Assembly (NCBI RefSeq): GCF_005144585.1
Contig: NZ_SSMQ01000069.1
Span: forward strand, 1 to 64,000
Length of the DNA stretch: 64,000 nt
Source: Polyangium fumosum
GTDB lineage: Bacteria > Myxococcota_A > Polyangia > Polyangiales > Polyangiaceae
Direction: 5' to 3'
Shown here: one piece after another, positions 45,401 to 54,400 of the stretch
Layout: every line of letters begins with the position of its first letter
How positions within the stretch are numbered: position 1 is the first letter of the stretch
Position numbers and translations under genes: made by a program
Notes under the pieces: generated by a model
Databases searched by the model: none
What the model saw: the letters and a program-made list of their open reading frames with translations, nothing else
What the model was told of the DNA's origin: nothing

Positions 45401-47799
45401 CTGGCAACGTCGCGGCCTCCACCGCGCTCCGCACCGCCTACCTCGCGCGCGGCGACGCGACCAGCGCCGTCGAGCTCCTCGGCCGCGAGATCGACGCCGC
45501 CGAGGGCAACCTCGCGAAGGCGCGCCTCTACGGCGAGATGGCCTTCCTCCTGCACGAGAAGCTCAAGGACGCCGATCGCGCGCAGGCCGCCGCGACGAAG
45601 GCGATCGATCTCGATCCGACGAGCATGAAGGCGCTCTACGTCTCGGGCGAGATCGCATTCACCGCGTCTCGCTTCGTCGAGGCGTCCAAGCACTTCGAGT
45701 CGCTGGCGAACCGCTCCGACGCGATGCCGAAGGACCTCGCGCTCGACGTGCTCAGCCACTACATCGACGCGCTCAGCAAGATCGGATCGACCGAGAAAGC
45801 CGTCTCCGTCCTGCCCACGCTCCTCGCGCTCGCGCCCGACGTCCCGCAGGCGATCCGCCGCGCGGCGAAGGTCCGCTACGACGCCAAGCAGTACAAGGAG
45901 AGCGCCGCGCTCTACGTCGATCTCACGAACCGCTTCGGCGAGAAGCTCGACCCGATCGATCGCGCCGAGGCGATGCTCTACCTCGGCCAGGCGCGGCTCT
46001 CGCTCGGCGAGGTCGAGGAGGCGGTCCTGCCGCTGCTCGACGCGGCCGACCTCATGCCCGAGGCACCCGAGCCGATCGCGGCGCTCGTGCGCCTCTACGA
46101 GGCGAAGAAGGACTGGGAGGAGGTCATCCGCCTCAAGATGCGCCGCATCGACGTCGTCAGCGGCGACGAGCGCGTCGCGCTGCTCCTCGACGTCGGCGAC
46201 ATCATGGCCGCGCAGCTCGGCGATCGCACCCGCGCCGCGAAGAGCTACGTCGCCGCGCTCGACGAGCGCCCGGACGATCGGAAGATCCTGACCAAGCTGA
46301 TGCAGCTCTACAGCGAGGAAAAGGACTGGTCGAAGCTCATCGAGGTCGTTCTCAAGCTCGCCGGCAAGATCGACGACAAGCGGCAAAAGGCGAAGTACAT
46401 GCACACCGCCGCGATCGTGAGCTGGCGTCAGCTCGGCGACGCGGACAAGGCGATCGAGTACTACGACCAGGTCCTCGAGCTCGATCCCTCGCTCGACAAA
46501 GCACTCGCCGAGGCGATCGAGGTCCGCGAGCAGAAGAGCGACTGGGAGGGCGTCGAGCGCCTCGTCCGCGTCGATCTCGAGCGAGCGACCGAGCGCAACG
46601 AGACGGCGAAGGTGCTCTCCACGATGGAGAAGCTCGGCGCGCTCTACAAGGACAAGCTCGGCGCCATCGCGGACGCGATCGACGCCTACGAGGCCGCGCA
46701 GTCGCTCGATCCCGAGAACCACGAGCGCGAAGAGCTGCTCGCCAAGCTCTACGCGAGCGACCCCGCGCAGTACCTCGACAAGGCCGTGACCTCGCAGTCG
46801 ATCCTGCTCCGCAGGAACCCCTACCGCCCCGAGCCCTACAAGCTCCTGCGCAAGCTCTACACCGAGTCGAAGCGCGCCGACTCCGCGTACTGCCTCTGCC
46901 AGGCGCTCACGCTGATGAGCTTCGCCGAGCCCGACGAGGAGCGCTTCTTCAAGCGCATGCGCTCGGATACGGCGGCCGCGGCGCAGGTCCCGCTCGGCGA
47001 GGAGGACTGGTTCGCGAACCTCACGCACCCCGACGCCGACCCGCTCCTCACGAACGTCTTCGCCGTCATCCAGCCGGCGGTGATCATGAAGAACGGCCAG
47101 CCGCTCGAGGCGCTCGGCTACCAGATGGCCTACGCCATCGACCTCATGCGGCACCCGTACCCGCTCTCGCAGACGATCGTCTTCTCGGCCGGCGTGCTGG
47201 GCCTCGACTTGCCCCTCTGCTTCCAGAATCCCATGGATCCTGGAGGGCTCTCGTTCCTCCACGCCCACAATCCCGCGATCGTGCTCGGCGCTGCCGCGCT
47301 CGCCACGGAGGTCCCCCCGCAGATGGGCGCGTTCATCGCGAGCCGCCACCTCACGTACTACCGGCCCGGCATGTACCTCCGGTACCTCGTCCCCACGGGC
47401 ACGGGGCTCCGGGCGTGGCTCTTCGCCGCGATCAAGCTCATTTCCCCGAACTTCCCGATCTCCAAGGACATCGAGGGTCCGGTGAAGGAGAACCTCGCGG
47501 TCATCGAGGCGGTGATCACGGGCGCCCGCCGCGACGAGCTCGCGAGCGCCGTCACGAAGCTCCTCCAGGCCGGCGCGATCGACCTGAAGAAGTGGGTCGC
47601 CGGCGTCGACCTCACGGCCGACCGCGCGGGCTTCATCGTGGCGAACGACCTCGAGATTTCCCAGGAAATCATCAAGGCCGCCGACGACGCCGCGAGCGCC
47701 GTGCCGCAAAAAGAGCGCCTCAAGGAGCTCGTCCTGTTCGCGGTCAGCGAGGACTATTTCGCCATTCGTCGTAAGCTTGGCATCAACATCGACGCCTGA
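42463..47799 (+). CDS. Giant pseudokinase-TPR protein (1778 residues)
   Basis: After a 90-residue helical N-terminal region there is a kinase-like domain (about 93-365): IGEGPRAVVYAA, the Lys in RILKVFRK, then HGNIKLEN in place of HRDLKPEN (catalytic Asp is Asn) and DAGCDRL in place of DFG. It should therefore be inactive or nearly so. From about residue 430 to 1500 it is a long array of TPR/HAT-like helical repeats (AAEAYEAILQIDPAHEGTL, AIEYYDQVLELDPSLDKAL, AIDAYEAAQSLDPENHEREE). The last about 270 residues are a conserved non-TPR domain with little charge bias (NPMDPGGLSFLHAHNPAIVL). It is probably a cytoplasmic scaffold. The ATG follows GAGGAG. Confidence 0.85.
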   Translation: MSIDIVRGELERLFSLDEMTALSSELLGLDPAQVGGAVSKASFARALTDRCFENDAEGALLDAIFAARPEADAKLRELVKKGTGADAEIKAGEAFGAFTVTRKIGEGPRAVVYAATRKVEGEEKPQERILKVFRKDAASGPRALQRFLTAVRLAAKVQHEGLPVSLEAGVASGHAYIAYAPVDAQPLAARVTRTGALHINEAREIVRSVLSALAALHEARVVHGNIKLENVLVGRGEGGKVRAYLVDAGCDRLDAIVGGPFGVPALARALSPEQIRGGAIDTQSDIYAFGALLFELLAAKPPFGGETGADVAAAHLVREAPAASTVAPKGWVNKELDEIIARLLDKNPGTRPKGVSGALDLVDPKAKTAEEAPKGKTYTDEEINDLADLLLADPTDHDSALALESASRDGADPHKVAEAFVIAASEVDEGESAGEKIKAAETKKQLLFRAARTFENVAKDLEKAEGVLEQIVELDADDDVAFGALEDVRRQLGKHEEVVEMLLERSEKAQDPPARARALNEIGRLYVRELEDIEQGVFAFAQALSILPENQDYAKDLERSAGSDMKVWAEALQILSTATTSAEMSTESKIALFNLLGRWYSEKIARPDMGLPCFQAVLSAEPGHDGALDGMAQLYRRAQQWQELCQILQTRADRAATPERSREIRAEAADVLETRLNDASRARDLFEHIFQEDPSNDKAAEALGRIYHRQEDWAGYAKILERRADALRGEARVEAICKVAELYEDQLNDLNEATRRYEAALDVDPHGLTALRGLDRIYNRTGRYKELVGNLEKQIAISATPRQKINLYERLAGIHDEQFLDHGKAAEAYEAILQIDPAHEGTLTALMRHYRALERWEDVVSLYERLLRIVTEDKRRIDLLLAMGRVLVEQVGSPERASKTYEKVIEIDPQHGGALESLANVRAASGDALAALSAIESLAVKATTPETRADLWIRAAKLLDDKGDRDGAIERYKKALDAQPGNVAASTALRTAYLARGDATSAVELLGREIDAAEGNLAKARLYGEMAFLLHEKLKDADRAQAAATKAIDLDPTSMKALYVSGEIAFTASRFVEASKHFESLANRSDAMPKDLALDVLSHYIDALSKIGSTEKAVSVLPTLLALAPDVPQAIRRAAKVRYDAKQYKESAALYVDLTNRFGEKLDPIDRAEAMLYLGQARLSLGEVEEAVLPLLDAADLMPEAPEPIAALVRLYEAKKDWEEVIRLKMRRIDVVSGDERVALLLDVGDIMAAQLGDRTRAAKSYVAALDERPDDRKILTKLMQLYSEEKDWSKLIEVVLKLAGKIDDKRQKAKYMHTAAIVSWRQLGDADKAIEYYDQVLELDPSLDKALAEAIEVREQKSDWEGVERLVRVDLERATERNETAKVLSTMEKLGALYKDKLGAIADAIDAYEAAQSLDPENHEREELLAKLYASDPAQYLDKAVTSQSILLRRNPYRPEPYKLLRKLYTESKRADSAYCLCQALTLMSFAEPDEERFFKRMRSDTAAAAQVPLGEEDWFANLTHPDADPLLTNVFAVIQPAVIMKNGQPLEALGYQMAYAIDLMRHPYPLSQTIVFSAGVLGLDLPLCFQNPMDPGGLSFLHAHNPAIVLGAAALATEVPPQMGAFIASRHLTYYRPGMYLRYLVPTGTGLRAWLFAAIKLISPNFPISKDIEGPVKENLAVIEAVITGARRDELASAVTKLLQAGAIDLKKWVAGVDLTADRAGFIVANDLEISQEIIKAADDAASAVPQKERLKELVLFAVSEDYFAIRRKLGINIDA

Positions 47800-47843
47800 G
47801 CGCGTCGTTCGACCCCGCGCGAACGGGGGCCGGATCTCGGGGT

Positions 47844-47882
47844 TTGGGGTGACGGGCGCCGCCAGGCGACCCGGCGCCCCAA
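47844..47882 (+). terminator. Hairpin after the giant gene
   Basis: TTGGGG (47844-47849) pairs with CCCCAA (47877-47882), and GGGCGCC (47854-47860) with GGCGCCC (47873-47879). It starts 45 bp after the stop codon and has no T-run. The rest of the 304-bp gap contains no recognisable gene; a TACCCT hexamer lies at 48003-48008. Confidence 0.5.
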
Positions 47883-48103
47883 GCGTCGCGTGGAGGATCC
47901 GAGCGGCTTTTTCGCGTGTTGTCGGGCCGGGGGGTACGAATTGAGGCGACGCGGCCGCGGCGTTCGTGCAAGAACAGCGGTTGACGGGCAAAATCCTTGG
48001 TTGCTACCCTCACGCCCCGTCGCAGGGGCCCGAGGGGCCCGACAGACTCATCGTGCCGTGTCGCCGCGGGGGGTTCTCCGAGCGACCGCTGGAATCACGC
48101 TCC

Positions 48104-49951
48104 ATGGCGGCTAAAAAGACCCGTAAATTGGCCAAAAACACCAAGAAGAAGGCAGCTCCCCGAGCCAAGGCGAGTCGGCGCGCGGCCCCGCCCCGAAAAA
48201 CGGCGGCGGCGAAGCTCAAAAAGAAGCCGCGCGCGCAGGCCACGAAGCGAGCGAAGCCAGCCGCGAAGAAGGCCGTCCGCAAGGCCGCCGCCGCGCGCGC
48301 GACGAAACGCGCAACGGTGGTGAAAAAGCGCGTGGCTGCCAAGAAGGCCAAGGCGACGGCAAAGCCGAAGAAAAAAACGGTCGTCCGCGCCAAACGCGCG
48401 CCGGTCCGGAAGGCGCAAAGCCCTGCGAAGAAGAGGGTCAAGCGCGCGATCGCGAAGAAGAAGTCGAAGAAGGTCGCGCGCAAACCCGCCCGCGCCGCCG
48501 AGCGTCGCCAAGCCCGCGCGATCCCGCGCAAGAAGAAGGCGGCGCTCCCGAAGGTCAAACGCGCGGCGCGCCCGGCCGCGAAGGCTCGCCCGGCGAAGCG
48601 CGTCGCCAAGCCGGCCCGCCCGAAGCGCCCGGCGCGGCCCGCCCCGAAGGCCCGCGCCGTCGAGAAGGCCCGCAAGAAGGCCGAGCTCCGGGAGGCGCGC
48701 GAGGCGAGGGAGGCCAAGGAGGCCAAGAAGTCCGAGGCCGCCGCCAAGGCCCGCGCCGCGCGTGAGGCGGAGGAGGCCGAGCGGCTCGCCGCCAAGGCCG
48801 AGCGGCTCGCCGCCAAGGAAGCTCTCCGAAAGGGGAAAGCGGCGAAGAAGGACAAGGCGGCCCGCAAGGAGAAGGAGGCCGAGCAGGCCCCGGCGCCGAA
48901 GGAGAAGGCCAAGGCCCTCCCGCTCAAGGAGAAGGGCAAGGCCGCCAAGGAGAGGCCGGCCGAGGAGCGCGAGCCGGCCGCCAAGGAGAAGGGCGCCAAG
49001 GAAAAGGGCGCCAAGGAAAAGGGCGCCAAGGAGAAGGGCGCCAAGGAGAAGGGCGCCAAGGAAAAGAAGAAGGGCAAGGAGGGCAAGCTCCTCAAGGCCG
49101 ACAAGCCGCGCGAGGGTCGCCTCATCGCGGTGCGCGAGCCTGCGCCCCGGGTCGTGGCACTCCCGCTGCCGCTCCTTCCCCCGCAGCGCCGCGCGACCAT
49201 CGAGGAGCGCTCGGAGGTCATCGAGAAGCGCCTGACCTCGCAGAGCGAGGAATTCCAGAAGAACTACACGGACCGCTTCGACATGTCGTGGATCTTCCAC
49301 GACAGCGCGCTCGAGGGCGTCGTGTACACGTTCGAGGAGCTACGGACGGCGCTCTCCGGGTATGCCCCGCCGGTCTCGGACACGAACCTTCAGCCGACCT
49401 ACGACGACATTCGCCGCCACAAAGAGGCGATCGAGTTCGTCCGCGATTACGGCAAGAAGAAGCTGCCCATTACGATCGACGTGATCAAGAAGATCTACCT
49501 CATCCTCCATCCGGAAGAGGGAGACATCAAGACCGTCAAGTATCGCAAGGACATCCCGCAGCACCGGCTGTATTTCCACGAGTATGCGCCGCCGGACAAG
49601 ATCGCCTACAAGGTGCGGCAAATCGTGGATTGGCTGAACGATCCCGAGACGCGCAAGACCCGCAATGGCCTGCGCATCGCCGCCCGCGCCCACTACGACC
49701 TCCTGCGCGTCTATCCCTTCCAGTCGGATAGCGGCAAGGTCGCGCGGCTGTTCATGAACCTCCTGCTCATCCGCTCGGGCCTGCCGCCGTCGATCATCCA
49801 CTCGACCGAGCGCCAGCGTTACTACGAGGCGCTCAAGGGCTCGGCCACGACCGTGCTCCAGATGGTGCAGGAGGCGGTCGAGAACGCGCTCTCCAGCGTG
49901 GAGAAGCTCCTCGACGAGTACGAGACGCGAAAGCGTGCGTTCGTGAGCTGA
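48104..49951 (+). CDS. Histone H1-like / degenerate Fic-domain fusion protein
   Basis: This 615-residue protein has residues 1 to about 330 rich in Lys/Ala/Arg/Pro (AAKKTRKLAKNTKKKAA, AAKKAVRKAAAARATKRA), as in bacterial H1-like DNA-binding tails. The end of this region is a 15-bp repeat giving AKEKG units. From about 360 a Fic-like fold begins: FDMSWIFHDSALEGVVYTFE, KKIYLILHPEEGD, LRIAARAHYDLLRVYPF. The catalytic Fic motif HPFxDGNGR reads YPFQSDSGK (about 536-544), so the His, Asn and Arg needed for AMP transfer are changed. It is probably non-catalytic or has a different reaction. The ATG is chosen because the basic domain begins there. Confidence 0.78.
   Translation: MAAKKTRKLAKNTKKKAAPRAKASRRAAPPRKTAAAKLKKKPRAQATKRAKPAAKKAVRKAAAARATKRATVVKKRVAAKKAKATAKPKKKTVVRAKRAPVRKAQSPAKKRVKRAIAKKKSKKVARKPARAAERRQARAIPRKKKAALPKVKRAARPAAKARPAKRVAKPARPKRPARPAPKARAVEKARKKAELREAREAREAKEAKKSEAAAKARAAREAEEAERLAAKAERLAAKEALRKGKAAKKDKAARKEKEAEQAPAPKEKAKALPLKEKGKAAKERPAEEREPAAKEKGAKEKGAKEKGAKEKGAKEKGAKEKKKGKEGKLLKADKPREGRLIAVREPAPRVVALPLPLLPPQRRATIEERSEVIEKRLTSQSEEFQKNYTDRFDMSWIFHDSALEGVVYTFEELRTALSGYAPPVSDTNLQPTYDDIRRHKEAIEFVRDYGKKKLPITIDVIKKIYLILHPEEGDIKTVKYRKDIPQHRLYFHEYAPPDKIAYKVRQIVDWLNDPETRKTRNGLRIAARAHYDLLRVYPFQSDSGKVARLFMNLLLIRSGLPPSIIHSTERQRYYEALKGSATTVLQMVQEAVENALSSVEKLLDEYETRKRAFVS
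48980..49069 (+). repeat. 15-bp in-frame tandem repeat in the H1/Fic gene
   Basis: Five full units of gccaaggaRaagggc and a sixth partial unit encode AKEKG. The units differ only by A/G changes at one position, so the array is recent and may vary in copy number. Confidence 0.85.
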
Positions 49952-49980
49952 TCCCGAGACAAACCCGGGCCCCACGCTTG

Positions 49981-50100
49981 GGGCTCCGGATCGCCTGACG
50001 GAGCCCGAAGTTGCAACCCCTGTTTGCACGAGGGGTTCCAGAAGGTAAAACCATCGCCCCGTCGATGACGCTCATACCGAGCGAGATCGCGGGGCGATGG
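49981..50100. other. Three consecutive hairpins between the H1/Fic gene and nth
   Basis: GGGCTCCG/CGGAGCCC (49981-50006), AACCCCT/AGGGGTT (50015-50037) and CCATCGCCCCG/CGGGGCGATGG (50051-50100, 28-nt loop) follow each other in a 171-bp gap. The first probably ends the upstream transcript. The last ends 23 bp before the nth ATG and could affect nth expression. A small structured RNA is possible but not shown. Confidence 0.45.
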
Positions 50101-50122
50101 CCATTTCTACCCGGAACTCAGC

Positions 50123-50977
50123 ATGACCGTGACGAACCAGCCGCGCGCGCTCGCCCAGGAGACCTTCAGGCGCCTCCGCGTGATCCACCCGGACGCGCAC
50201 TGCGAGCTCGACCATGTGAACCCGTTCCAGCTCCTCGTCGCCACGGTGCTGAGCGCCCAGACGACGGACGTGCTCGTCAATCAGATCACGCCGAAGCTGT
50301 TCGCCCGCTGGCCCGACGCGCCCTCGCTCGCGAAAGCCCCGATCCCCGAGGTCGCGGCGCTCCTGCGCGAGCGGCTCGGGATGTTCAACCAGAAAGGGAA
50401 GAACATCGTCGGGCTCGCGAAAAAGCTCGTGGAGAAGCACGGCGGCGAAGTGCCACGGACGCTCGCCGCGCTCGTGGAGCTGCCCGGCGTCGGGCGAAAG
50501 ACGGCGAACGTGGTGCTCGGCGTCGCGTTTGGCCGGCCCGAGGGCGTCGTGGTGGATACGCACGTGCAGCGGTTGTCCCAGCGGCTCGGCTGGACCACGG
50601 AGCAGAAGCCCGAGACGATCGAGAAGGCGCTCTGCGCGCTGTTCCCGCCCGAAGACTGGAACATGGTGTCGCTCGTTTTGATCTTCCACGGGCGGCGGGT
50701 CTGCTTCGCGAGAAAGCCCGCGTGCGCCGCGTGCGGGGTGAACGACGCGTGCCCGAGCGCATTCGCTGCGGAGAACGTGGGGCGCAAGCCGCCGAGGAAG
50801 CGGCCGACCGTGGTCATCGAGGCAGCGCCGAAGAAGAAGGCCGCGACGACGAAGGGCGCCACGAAGAAGGCCGCGGCGACGAAAGCGGCCGCGAAGGTCG
50901 CCGTGAAGAAGGGCAGCGCGACGCGGATCGCGCCGAAAAAAGCGGCCGCGAAAGGGAAGGGGAGCGGGCGGGCTTAA
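50123..50977 (+). CDS. nth: Endonuclease III with histone-like C-terminal tail
   Basis: This 284-residue DNA glycosylase/AP lyase excises oxidised pyrimidines. It has the HhH motif LVELPGVGRKTANVVLG with the catalytic Lys, the catalytic Asp in VVVDTHVQRL, and a [4Fe-4S] loop C-x6-C-x2-C-x5-C (CFARKPACAACGVNDAC). The catalytic core ends near residue 215, as in E. coli Nth. An extra tail of about 60 residues follows, almost all Lys/Ala/Thr (EAAPKKKAATTKGATKKA), like the H1-like half of the adjacent protein. It may raise DNA affinity. ATG start. Confidence 0.92.
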   Translation: MTVTNQPRALAQETFRRLRVIHPDAHCELDHVNPFQLLVATVLSAQTTDVLVNQITPKLFARWPDAPSLAKAPIPEVAALLRERLGMFNQKGKNIVGLAKKLVEKHGGEVPRTLAALVELPGVGRKTANVVLGVAFGRPEGVVVDTHVQRLSQRLGWTTEQKPETIEKALCALFPPEDWNMVSLVLIFHGRRVCFARKPACAACGVNDACPSAFAAENVGRKPPRKRPTVVIEAAPKKKAATTKGATKKAAATKAAAKVAVKKGSATRIAPKKAAAKGKGSGRA

Positions 50978-50999
50978 CCTGCTTCTGGATGTCGAGCGT

Positions 51000-51465
51000 G
51001 CCCGCCGCGTGCCTCGGCTGTGCACGCCCGCCTTCACGACCTCGCCGACGAGCGCGGTCATGAGCTCGAGGTCCCGCACCGCCGCGTCCGCGCCCTCGCG
51101 ATCCGCCTTGTTCACGGCGAACACGTCTGCGCATTCGAGCAGGCCCGCCTTGATCGCCTGCACGTCGTCGCCGAGCCCCGGCGCCATCACCACGAGCGTC
51201 GTGTCCGCCGTGCGCGTGATCTCGAGCTCGTCCTGACCGACCCCGACCGTCTCCACGAGGATCACATCCGCGCCCCACGCGTCGAGCACGCGGATCACGT
51301 CCGCCGCCGGGCGTGACAAACCACCGAGCGCGCCGCGCGTCGCGAGCGATCGGATGAACACCTCGGGATCGCTAGGTAGTCCACGGTGCGATCGTCCGCC
51401 AGAAGGCAGGCCCGGGCCGTGCCACGCATGTCCCGGGCGAGCACCTTCTCGGCGAGCGGGTGCAC
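51000..51465 (-). pseudogene. meaB: meaB/ArgK-type GTPase remnant
   Basis: Two parts of a methylmalonyl-CoA mutase-associated GTPase are joined. Part one (51465-51376) reads HPLAEKVLARDMRGTARACL, the family N terminus. Part two (about 51370-51030) reads FIRSLATRGALGGLSR, DVILVETVGVGQDELEI, TTLVVMAPGLGDDVQAIKAG and ADVFAVNKADREGADA. The stretch between them, which in MeaB holds the Walker A P-loop, is deleted with a frame change at the junction near 51374. The C-terminal third is also gone. It cannot bind GTP normally. Confidence 0.82.
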
Positions 51466-51478
51466 GGCGCGCGCGCCC

Positions 51479-54400
51479 CTAGATACGCCTGTGATCTGGC
51501 TTTTTCGCGAGGATCCGATCCAGCCACATGTTCGTGAGCTTCTCCTGCGCGCTGTTCGCGCGGAGGCGCGCCGTCAGGTTCTTGAAGTCCACGCGATCGA
51601 TGGGTTGGTCCTGGTTGTAGCAGGTGAAGACGAACTGCTCCTTGCCCGTCTCCGGATCCACCCAGCGCTGCAGGCACTGCGCGCAGACCTCTTTCATCAT
51701 GCACTGCATCGGCGAGTTGATGCTCACGATGCCCACGTGCTTCGGGTTCAGGTGCGGCGCGAGCACGCCGTGCCGCGCCTCGCGCACCGCGTTCATCATG
51801 CGATCGGATCCGATCGCGATGATGCGGTTCACCTGCGAGAGCTTGAACATCTCGCCGCCGAGCGCGCCCTCCGCGTAGGCCTTCATCGCCTGCACGATGT
51901 TGCCGCGGAAGTGACGATCCTCGGCCCTGCGCGGGGCGATCTCCGCGCCGGCGTCCGTGCACCACACGACCTGATCCGTCGCGGCCTCGATCTCCTCCTG
52001 CTTGAAGAGATCCTGGCCCATCTTGTAGCCCGCGAAGTACACGACGTTCGCGCCGCTCGCCTTGAGCGCCTTCGCGATCGAGAAGAGCACCGCATTGCCG
52101 AGGCCGCCGCCCGCGAGCAGCACAGTCTCGCCCGTGGGGATCTCGGTCGGCGTGCCGGTCGGGCCCATGACCACGACCTCCTCGCCCACGCGGAGCGCGG
52201 CGAGCAGGCGCGTCGACGTGCCCATCTCCAGCGCGATGAGCGAGAGCAGGCCCTTCTCCTTGTCGACCCACGCGCCCGTGAGCGCGATGCCCTCCATCGC
52301 GAGGCGCGTGTCGTCGACGACCTTGGAGAACACCTCGTAGTTCTGCAGCCGGTAGAACTGGCCGGGCTCGAACTTCCGCGCCGCGGCGGGCGCGCGCACG
52401 ACCACGTCGATGATCGTCGGCGTCAGGCGCTCGACCTTCACCACGACGGCCTTGAAGTCGTCGTCGAGCCTCGTGTAGAGCGCGCGCCGCCGCTCGTCCC
52501 GCGCGGCCTGCGGCTCCTCGCCGAGGCGCTCGATGTCCTTCGCGAAGAGCGAGACCACGTGCGGGTATGCGTCCTTCGCGCTCGCCATCGCCTTAACCAC
52601 GCTGCCGGCGTAGTACGGGTGGTTGTCGCCGTAGAAGCTCACCGCATGCGCGCCGTCGCTGTAGCTCGTGAAGAACCCTTCGCGCGCATCCGCGACGGCC
52701 TCGACCTGGAGCTTGCCCGCCTCGTCGACGAACGCCTTGTGCGGCTGGAAGTACTGCTTCCTCTTGTCGAAGGCGAACGTGCCGGGTTTTTCCTTCTCGT
52801 ACATCACGTTCGGGCTCGTGCCCGCCGCGACGCACACGCTGCGCGCCGCGAGCTCCACGATCTCGCCGCTCGCGGTCCACTTGCCGGCCTCGTCGACCTT
52901 CTGGCGCTCGAAGGTCATGGCGCGCACGTGCCCGCGCTCGTCGAGCACCGCCTCGACCGGCGCCATGTTCTCGATGTAACGAACGCCCTCTTCAAGCGAC
53001 TTCGCGACCTCTTCGTGGTTCAGGCGATACGCCGGCGAGTCGATCACGCGCTTGCGGTAGACGAGCGAGACGCCGCCCCACGCGTCGAGCAGCTTCTGCA
53101 GGTTCGGCGTGCGGCCCTCGCGTTGCGCCTTCTCGCGCTCCTCGCGGATCTGCGCGGCGTGCGCGCGTTGCTCCAGGATGAACTCGCGCTCCTCCTCGTC
53201 GAAGGACGCCATCGCGGCGGCCTCGCCGCGCTCGGCGATGATCTTCGCCACGCGCGTGTCCGTCTTCTCCGCCTGGATCATGTAGTAGGCGATGAGCTCG
53301 GTCGCGGTGTCGATCGCCGTGAGGCCACCGCCGATCACGATCGCGGGCAGCCGCACCTGCAGGTTCGCGAGCGACGAGCGCTTGTAGGCGCCCGTGAGCT
53401 GCAGGGCCATGAGGAAGTCGCTCGCCTTGCGGATGCCGCGCGCGACGTTGTTCTTGAGCGGGATGATCGTCGGGCGGCCAGCGCCCGCGGCGATCGCGAC
53501 GTGGTCGAAGCCGAGCTTCCACGCGTCGTCGAGATCGAGCGTTCCGCCGAAGCGCACGCCGCCGTAGGCGCGGAAGTTCTGGTGACGCGCGAGCGTGATG
53601 TAGAGGACCGTCAGGAAGTTCTTGTCCCAACGAACCGTGATGCCGTACTCGCTCACGCCGCCGAACCCGAGCAGGATGCGCTCGTCGAGCTCGGTATAAA
53701 GCTTCTTGTAGTCACGCACCGGCCGCGGCGCGCGCGTCGCATCGCCCGTCAGCTCGACGGGGAGCGGCTCGATCTTGAGACCATCGACGGCGGCGACGGC
53801 AAACCCTTCGAGCGCGAGGTGGTGCGAGAGCGTGTAGCCCGCGGGCCCGAGGCCCACGACGAGCACGTTCTTGCCGATGTACGGGCGCGGGTGCGGCCGC
53901 TTCACGTTGAGCGGGTTCCAGCGCGAGAGCAGGCCGTAGATCTCGAAGCCCCAGGGCAATCCGAGCACGTCCGTGAGCACGCTCGTCTCGATCTGCGGGA
54001 TGTTGACCGGCTCCTGCTTCTGGAAGACGCACGCCTTCATGCAGTCGTTGCAGATGCGGTGACCGGTGCCGGGGAGCATCGGGTTGTCGATGCAGACGAG
54101 CGCGAGCGACGCGATGGAGTCGCCGCTCCGGCGCATCACGTGCATCTCGCTGATCTTCTCGTGCAGCGGGCAGCCGTTCAGCGTCACGCCGAGCGGGTTC
54201 GGCTTGATCGCGCCGGTCTTGTTGTCGCGCAGCCCCTTCGAGCACGAGTCCTTGTCGCGGTCGTGGCAGTAGAGGCAGTAGTCGACCTCGCTCTCGACCT
54301 CACGGGCGCTGCCGCGCCGATCGGTGAGCACGAAGCCGTCGCGGTGCCGCCGCTCGTGCTCGGGGCCGACGAAGAGCTCGGGCAGTTTGTCGTCGGCGCG

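Noticed and set aside
42367-47991. A 1874-codon open frame antisense to the giant pseudokinase-TPR gene
   Set aside because: High-GC DNA leaves long open frames opposite real genes. The translation is low-complexity (Arg/Glu/Leu/Val/Asp) with no domain, while the plus strand gives clear TPR repeats.
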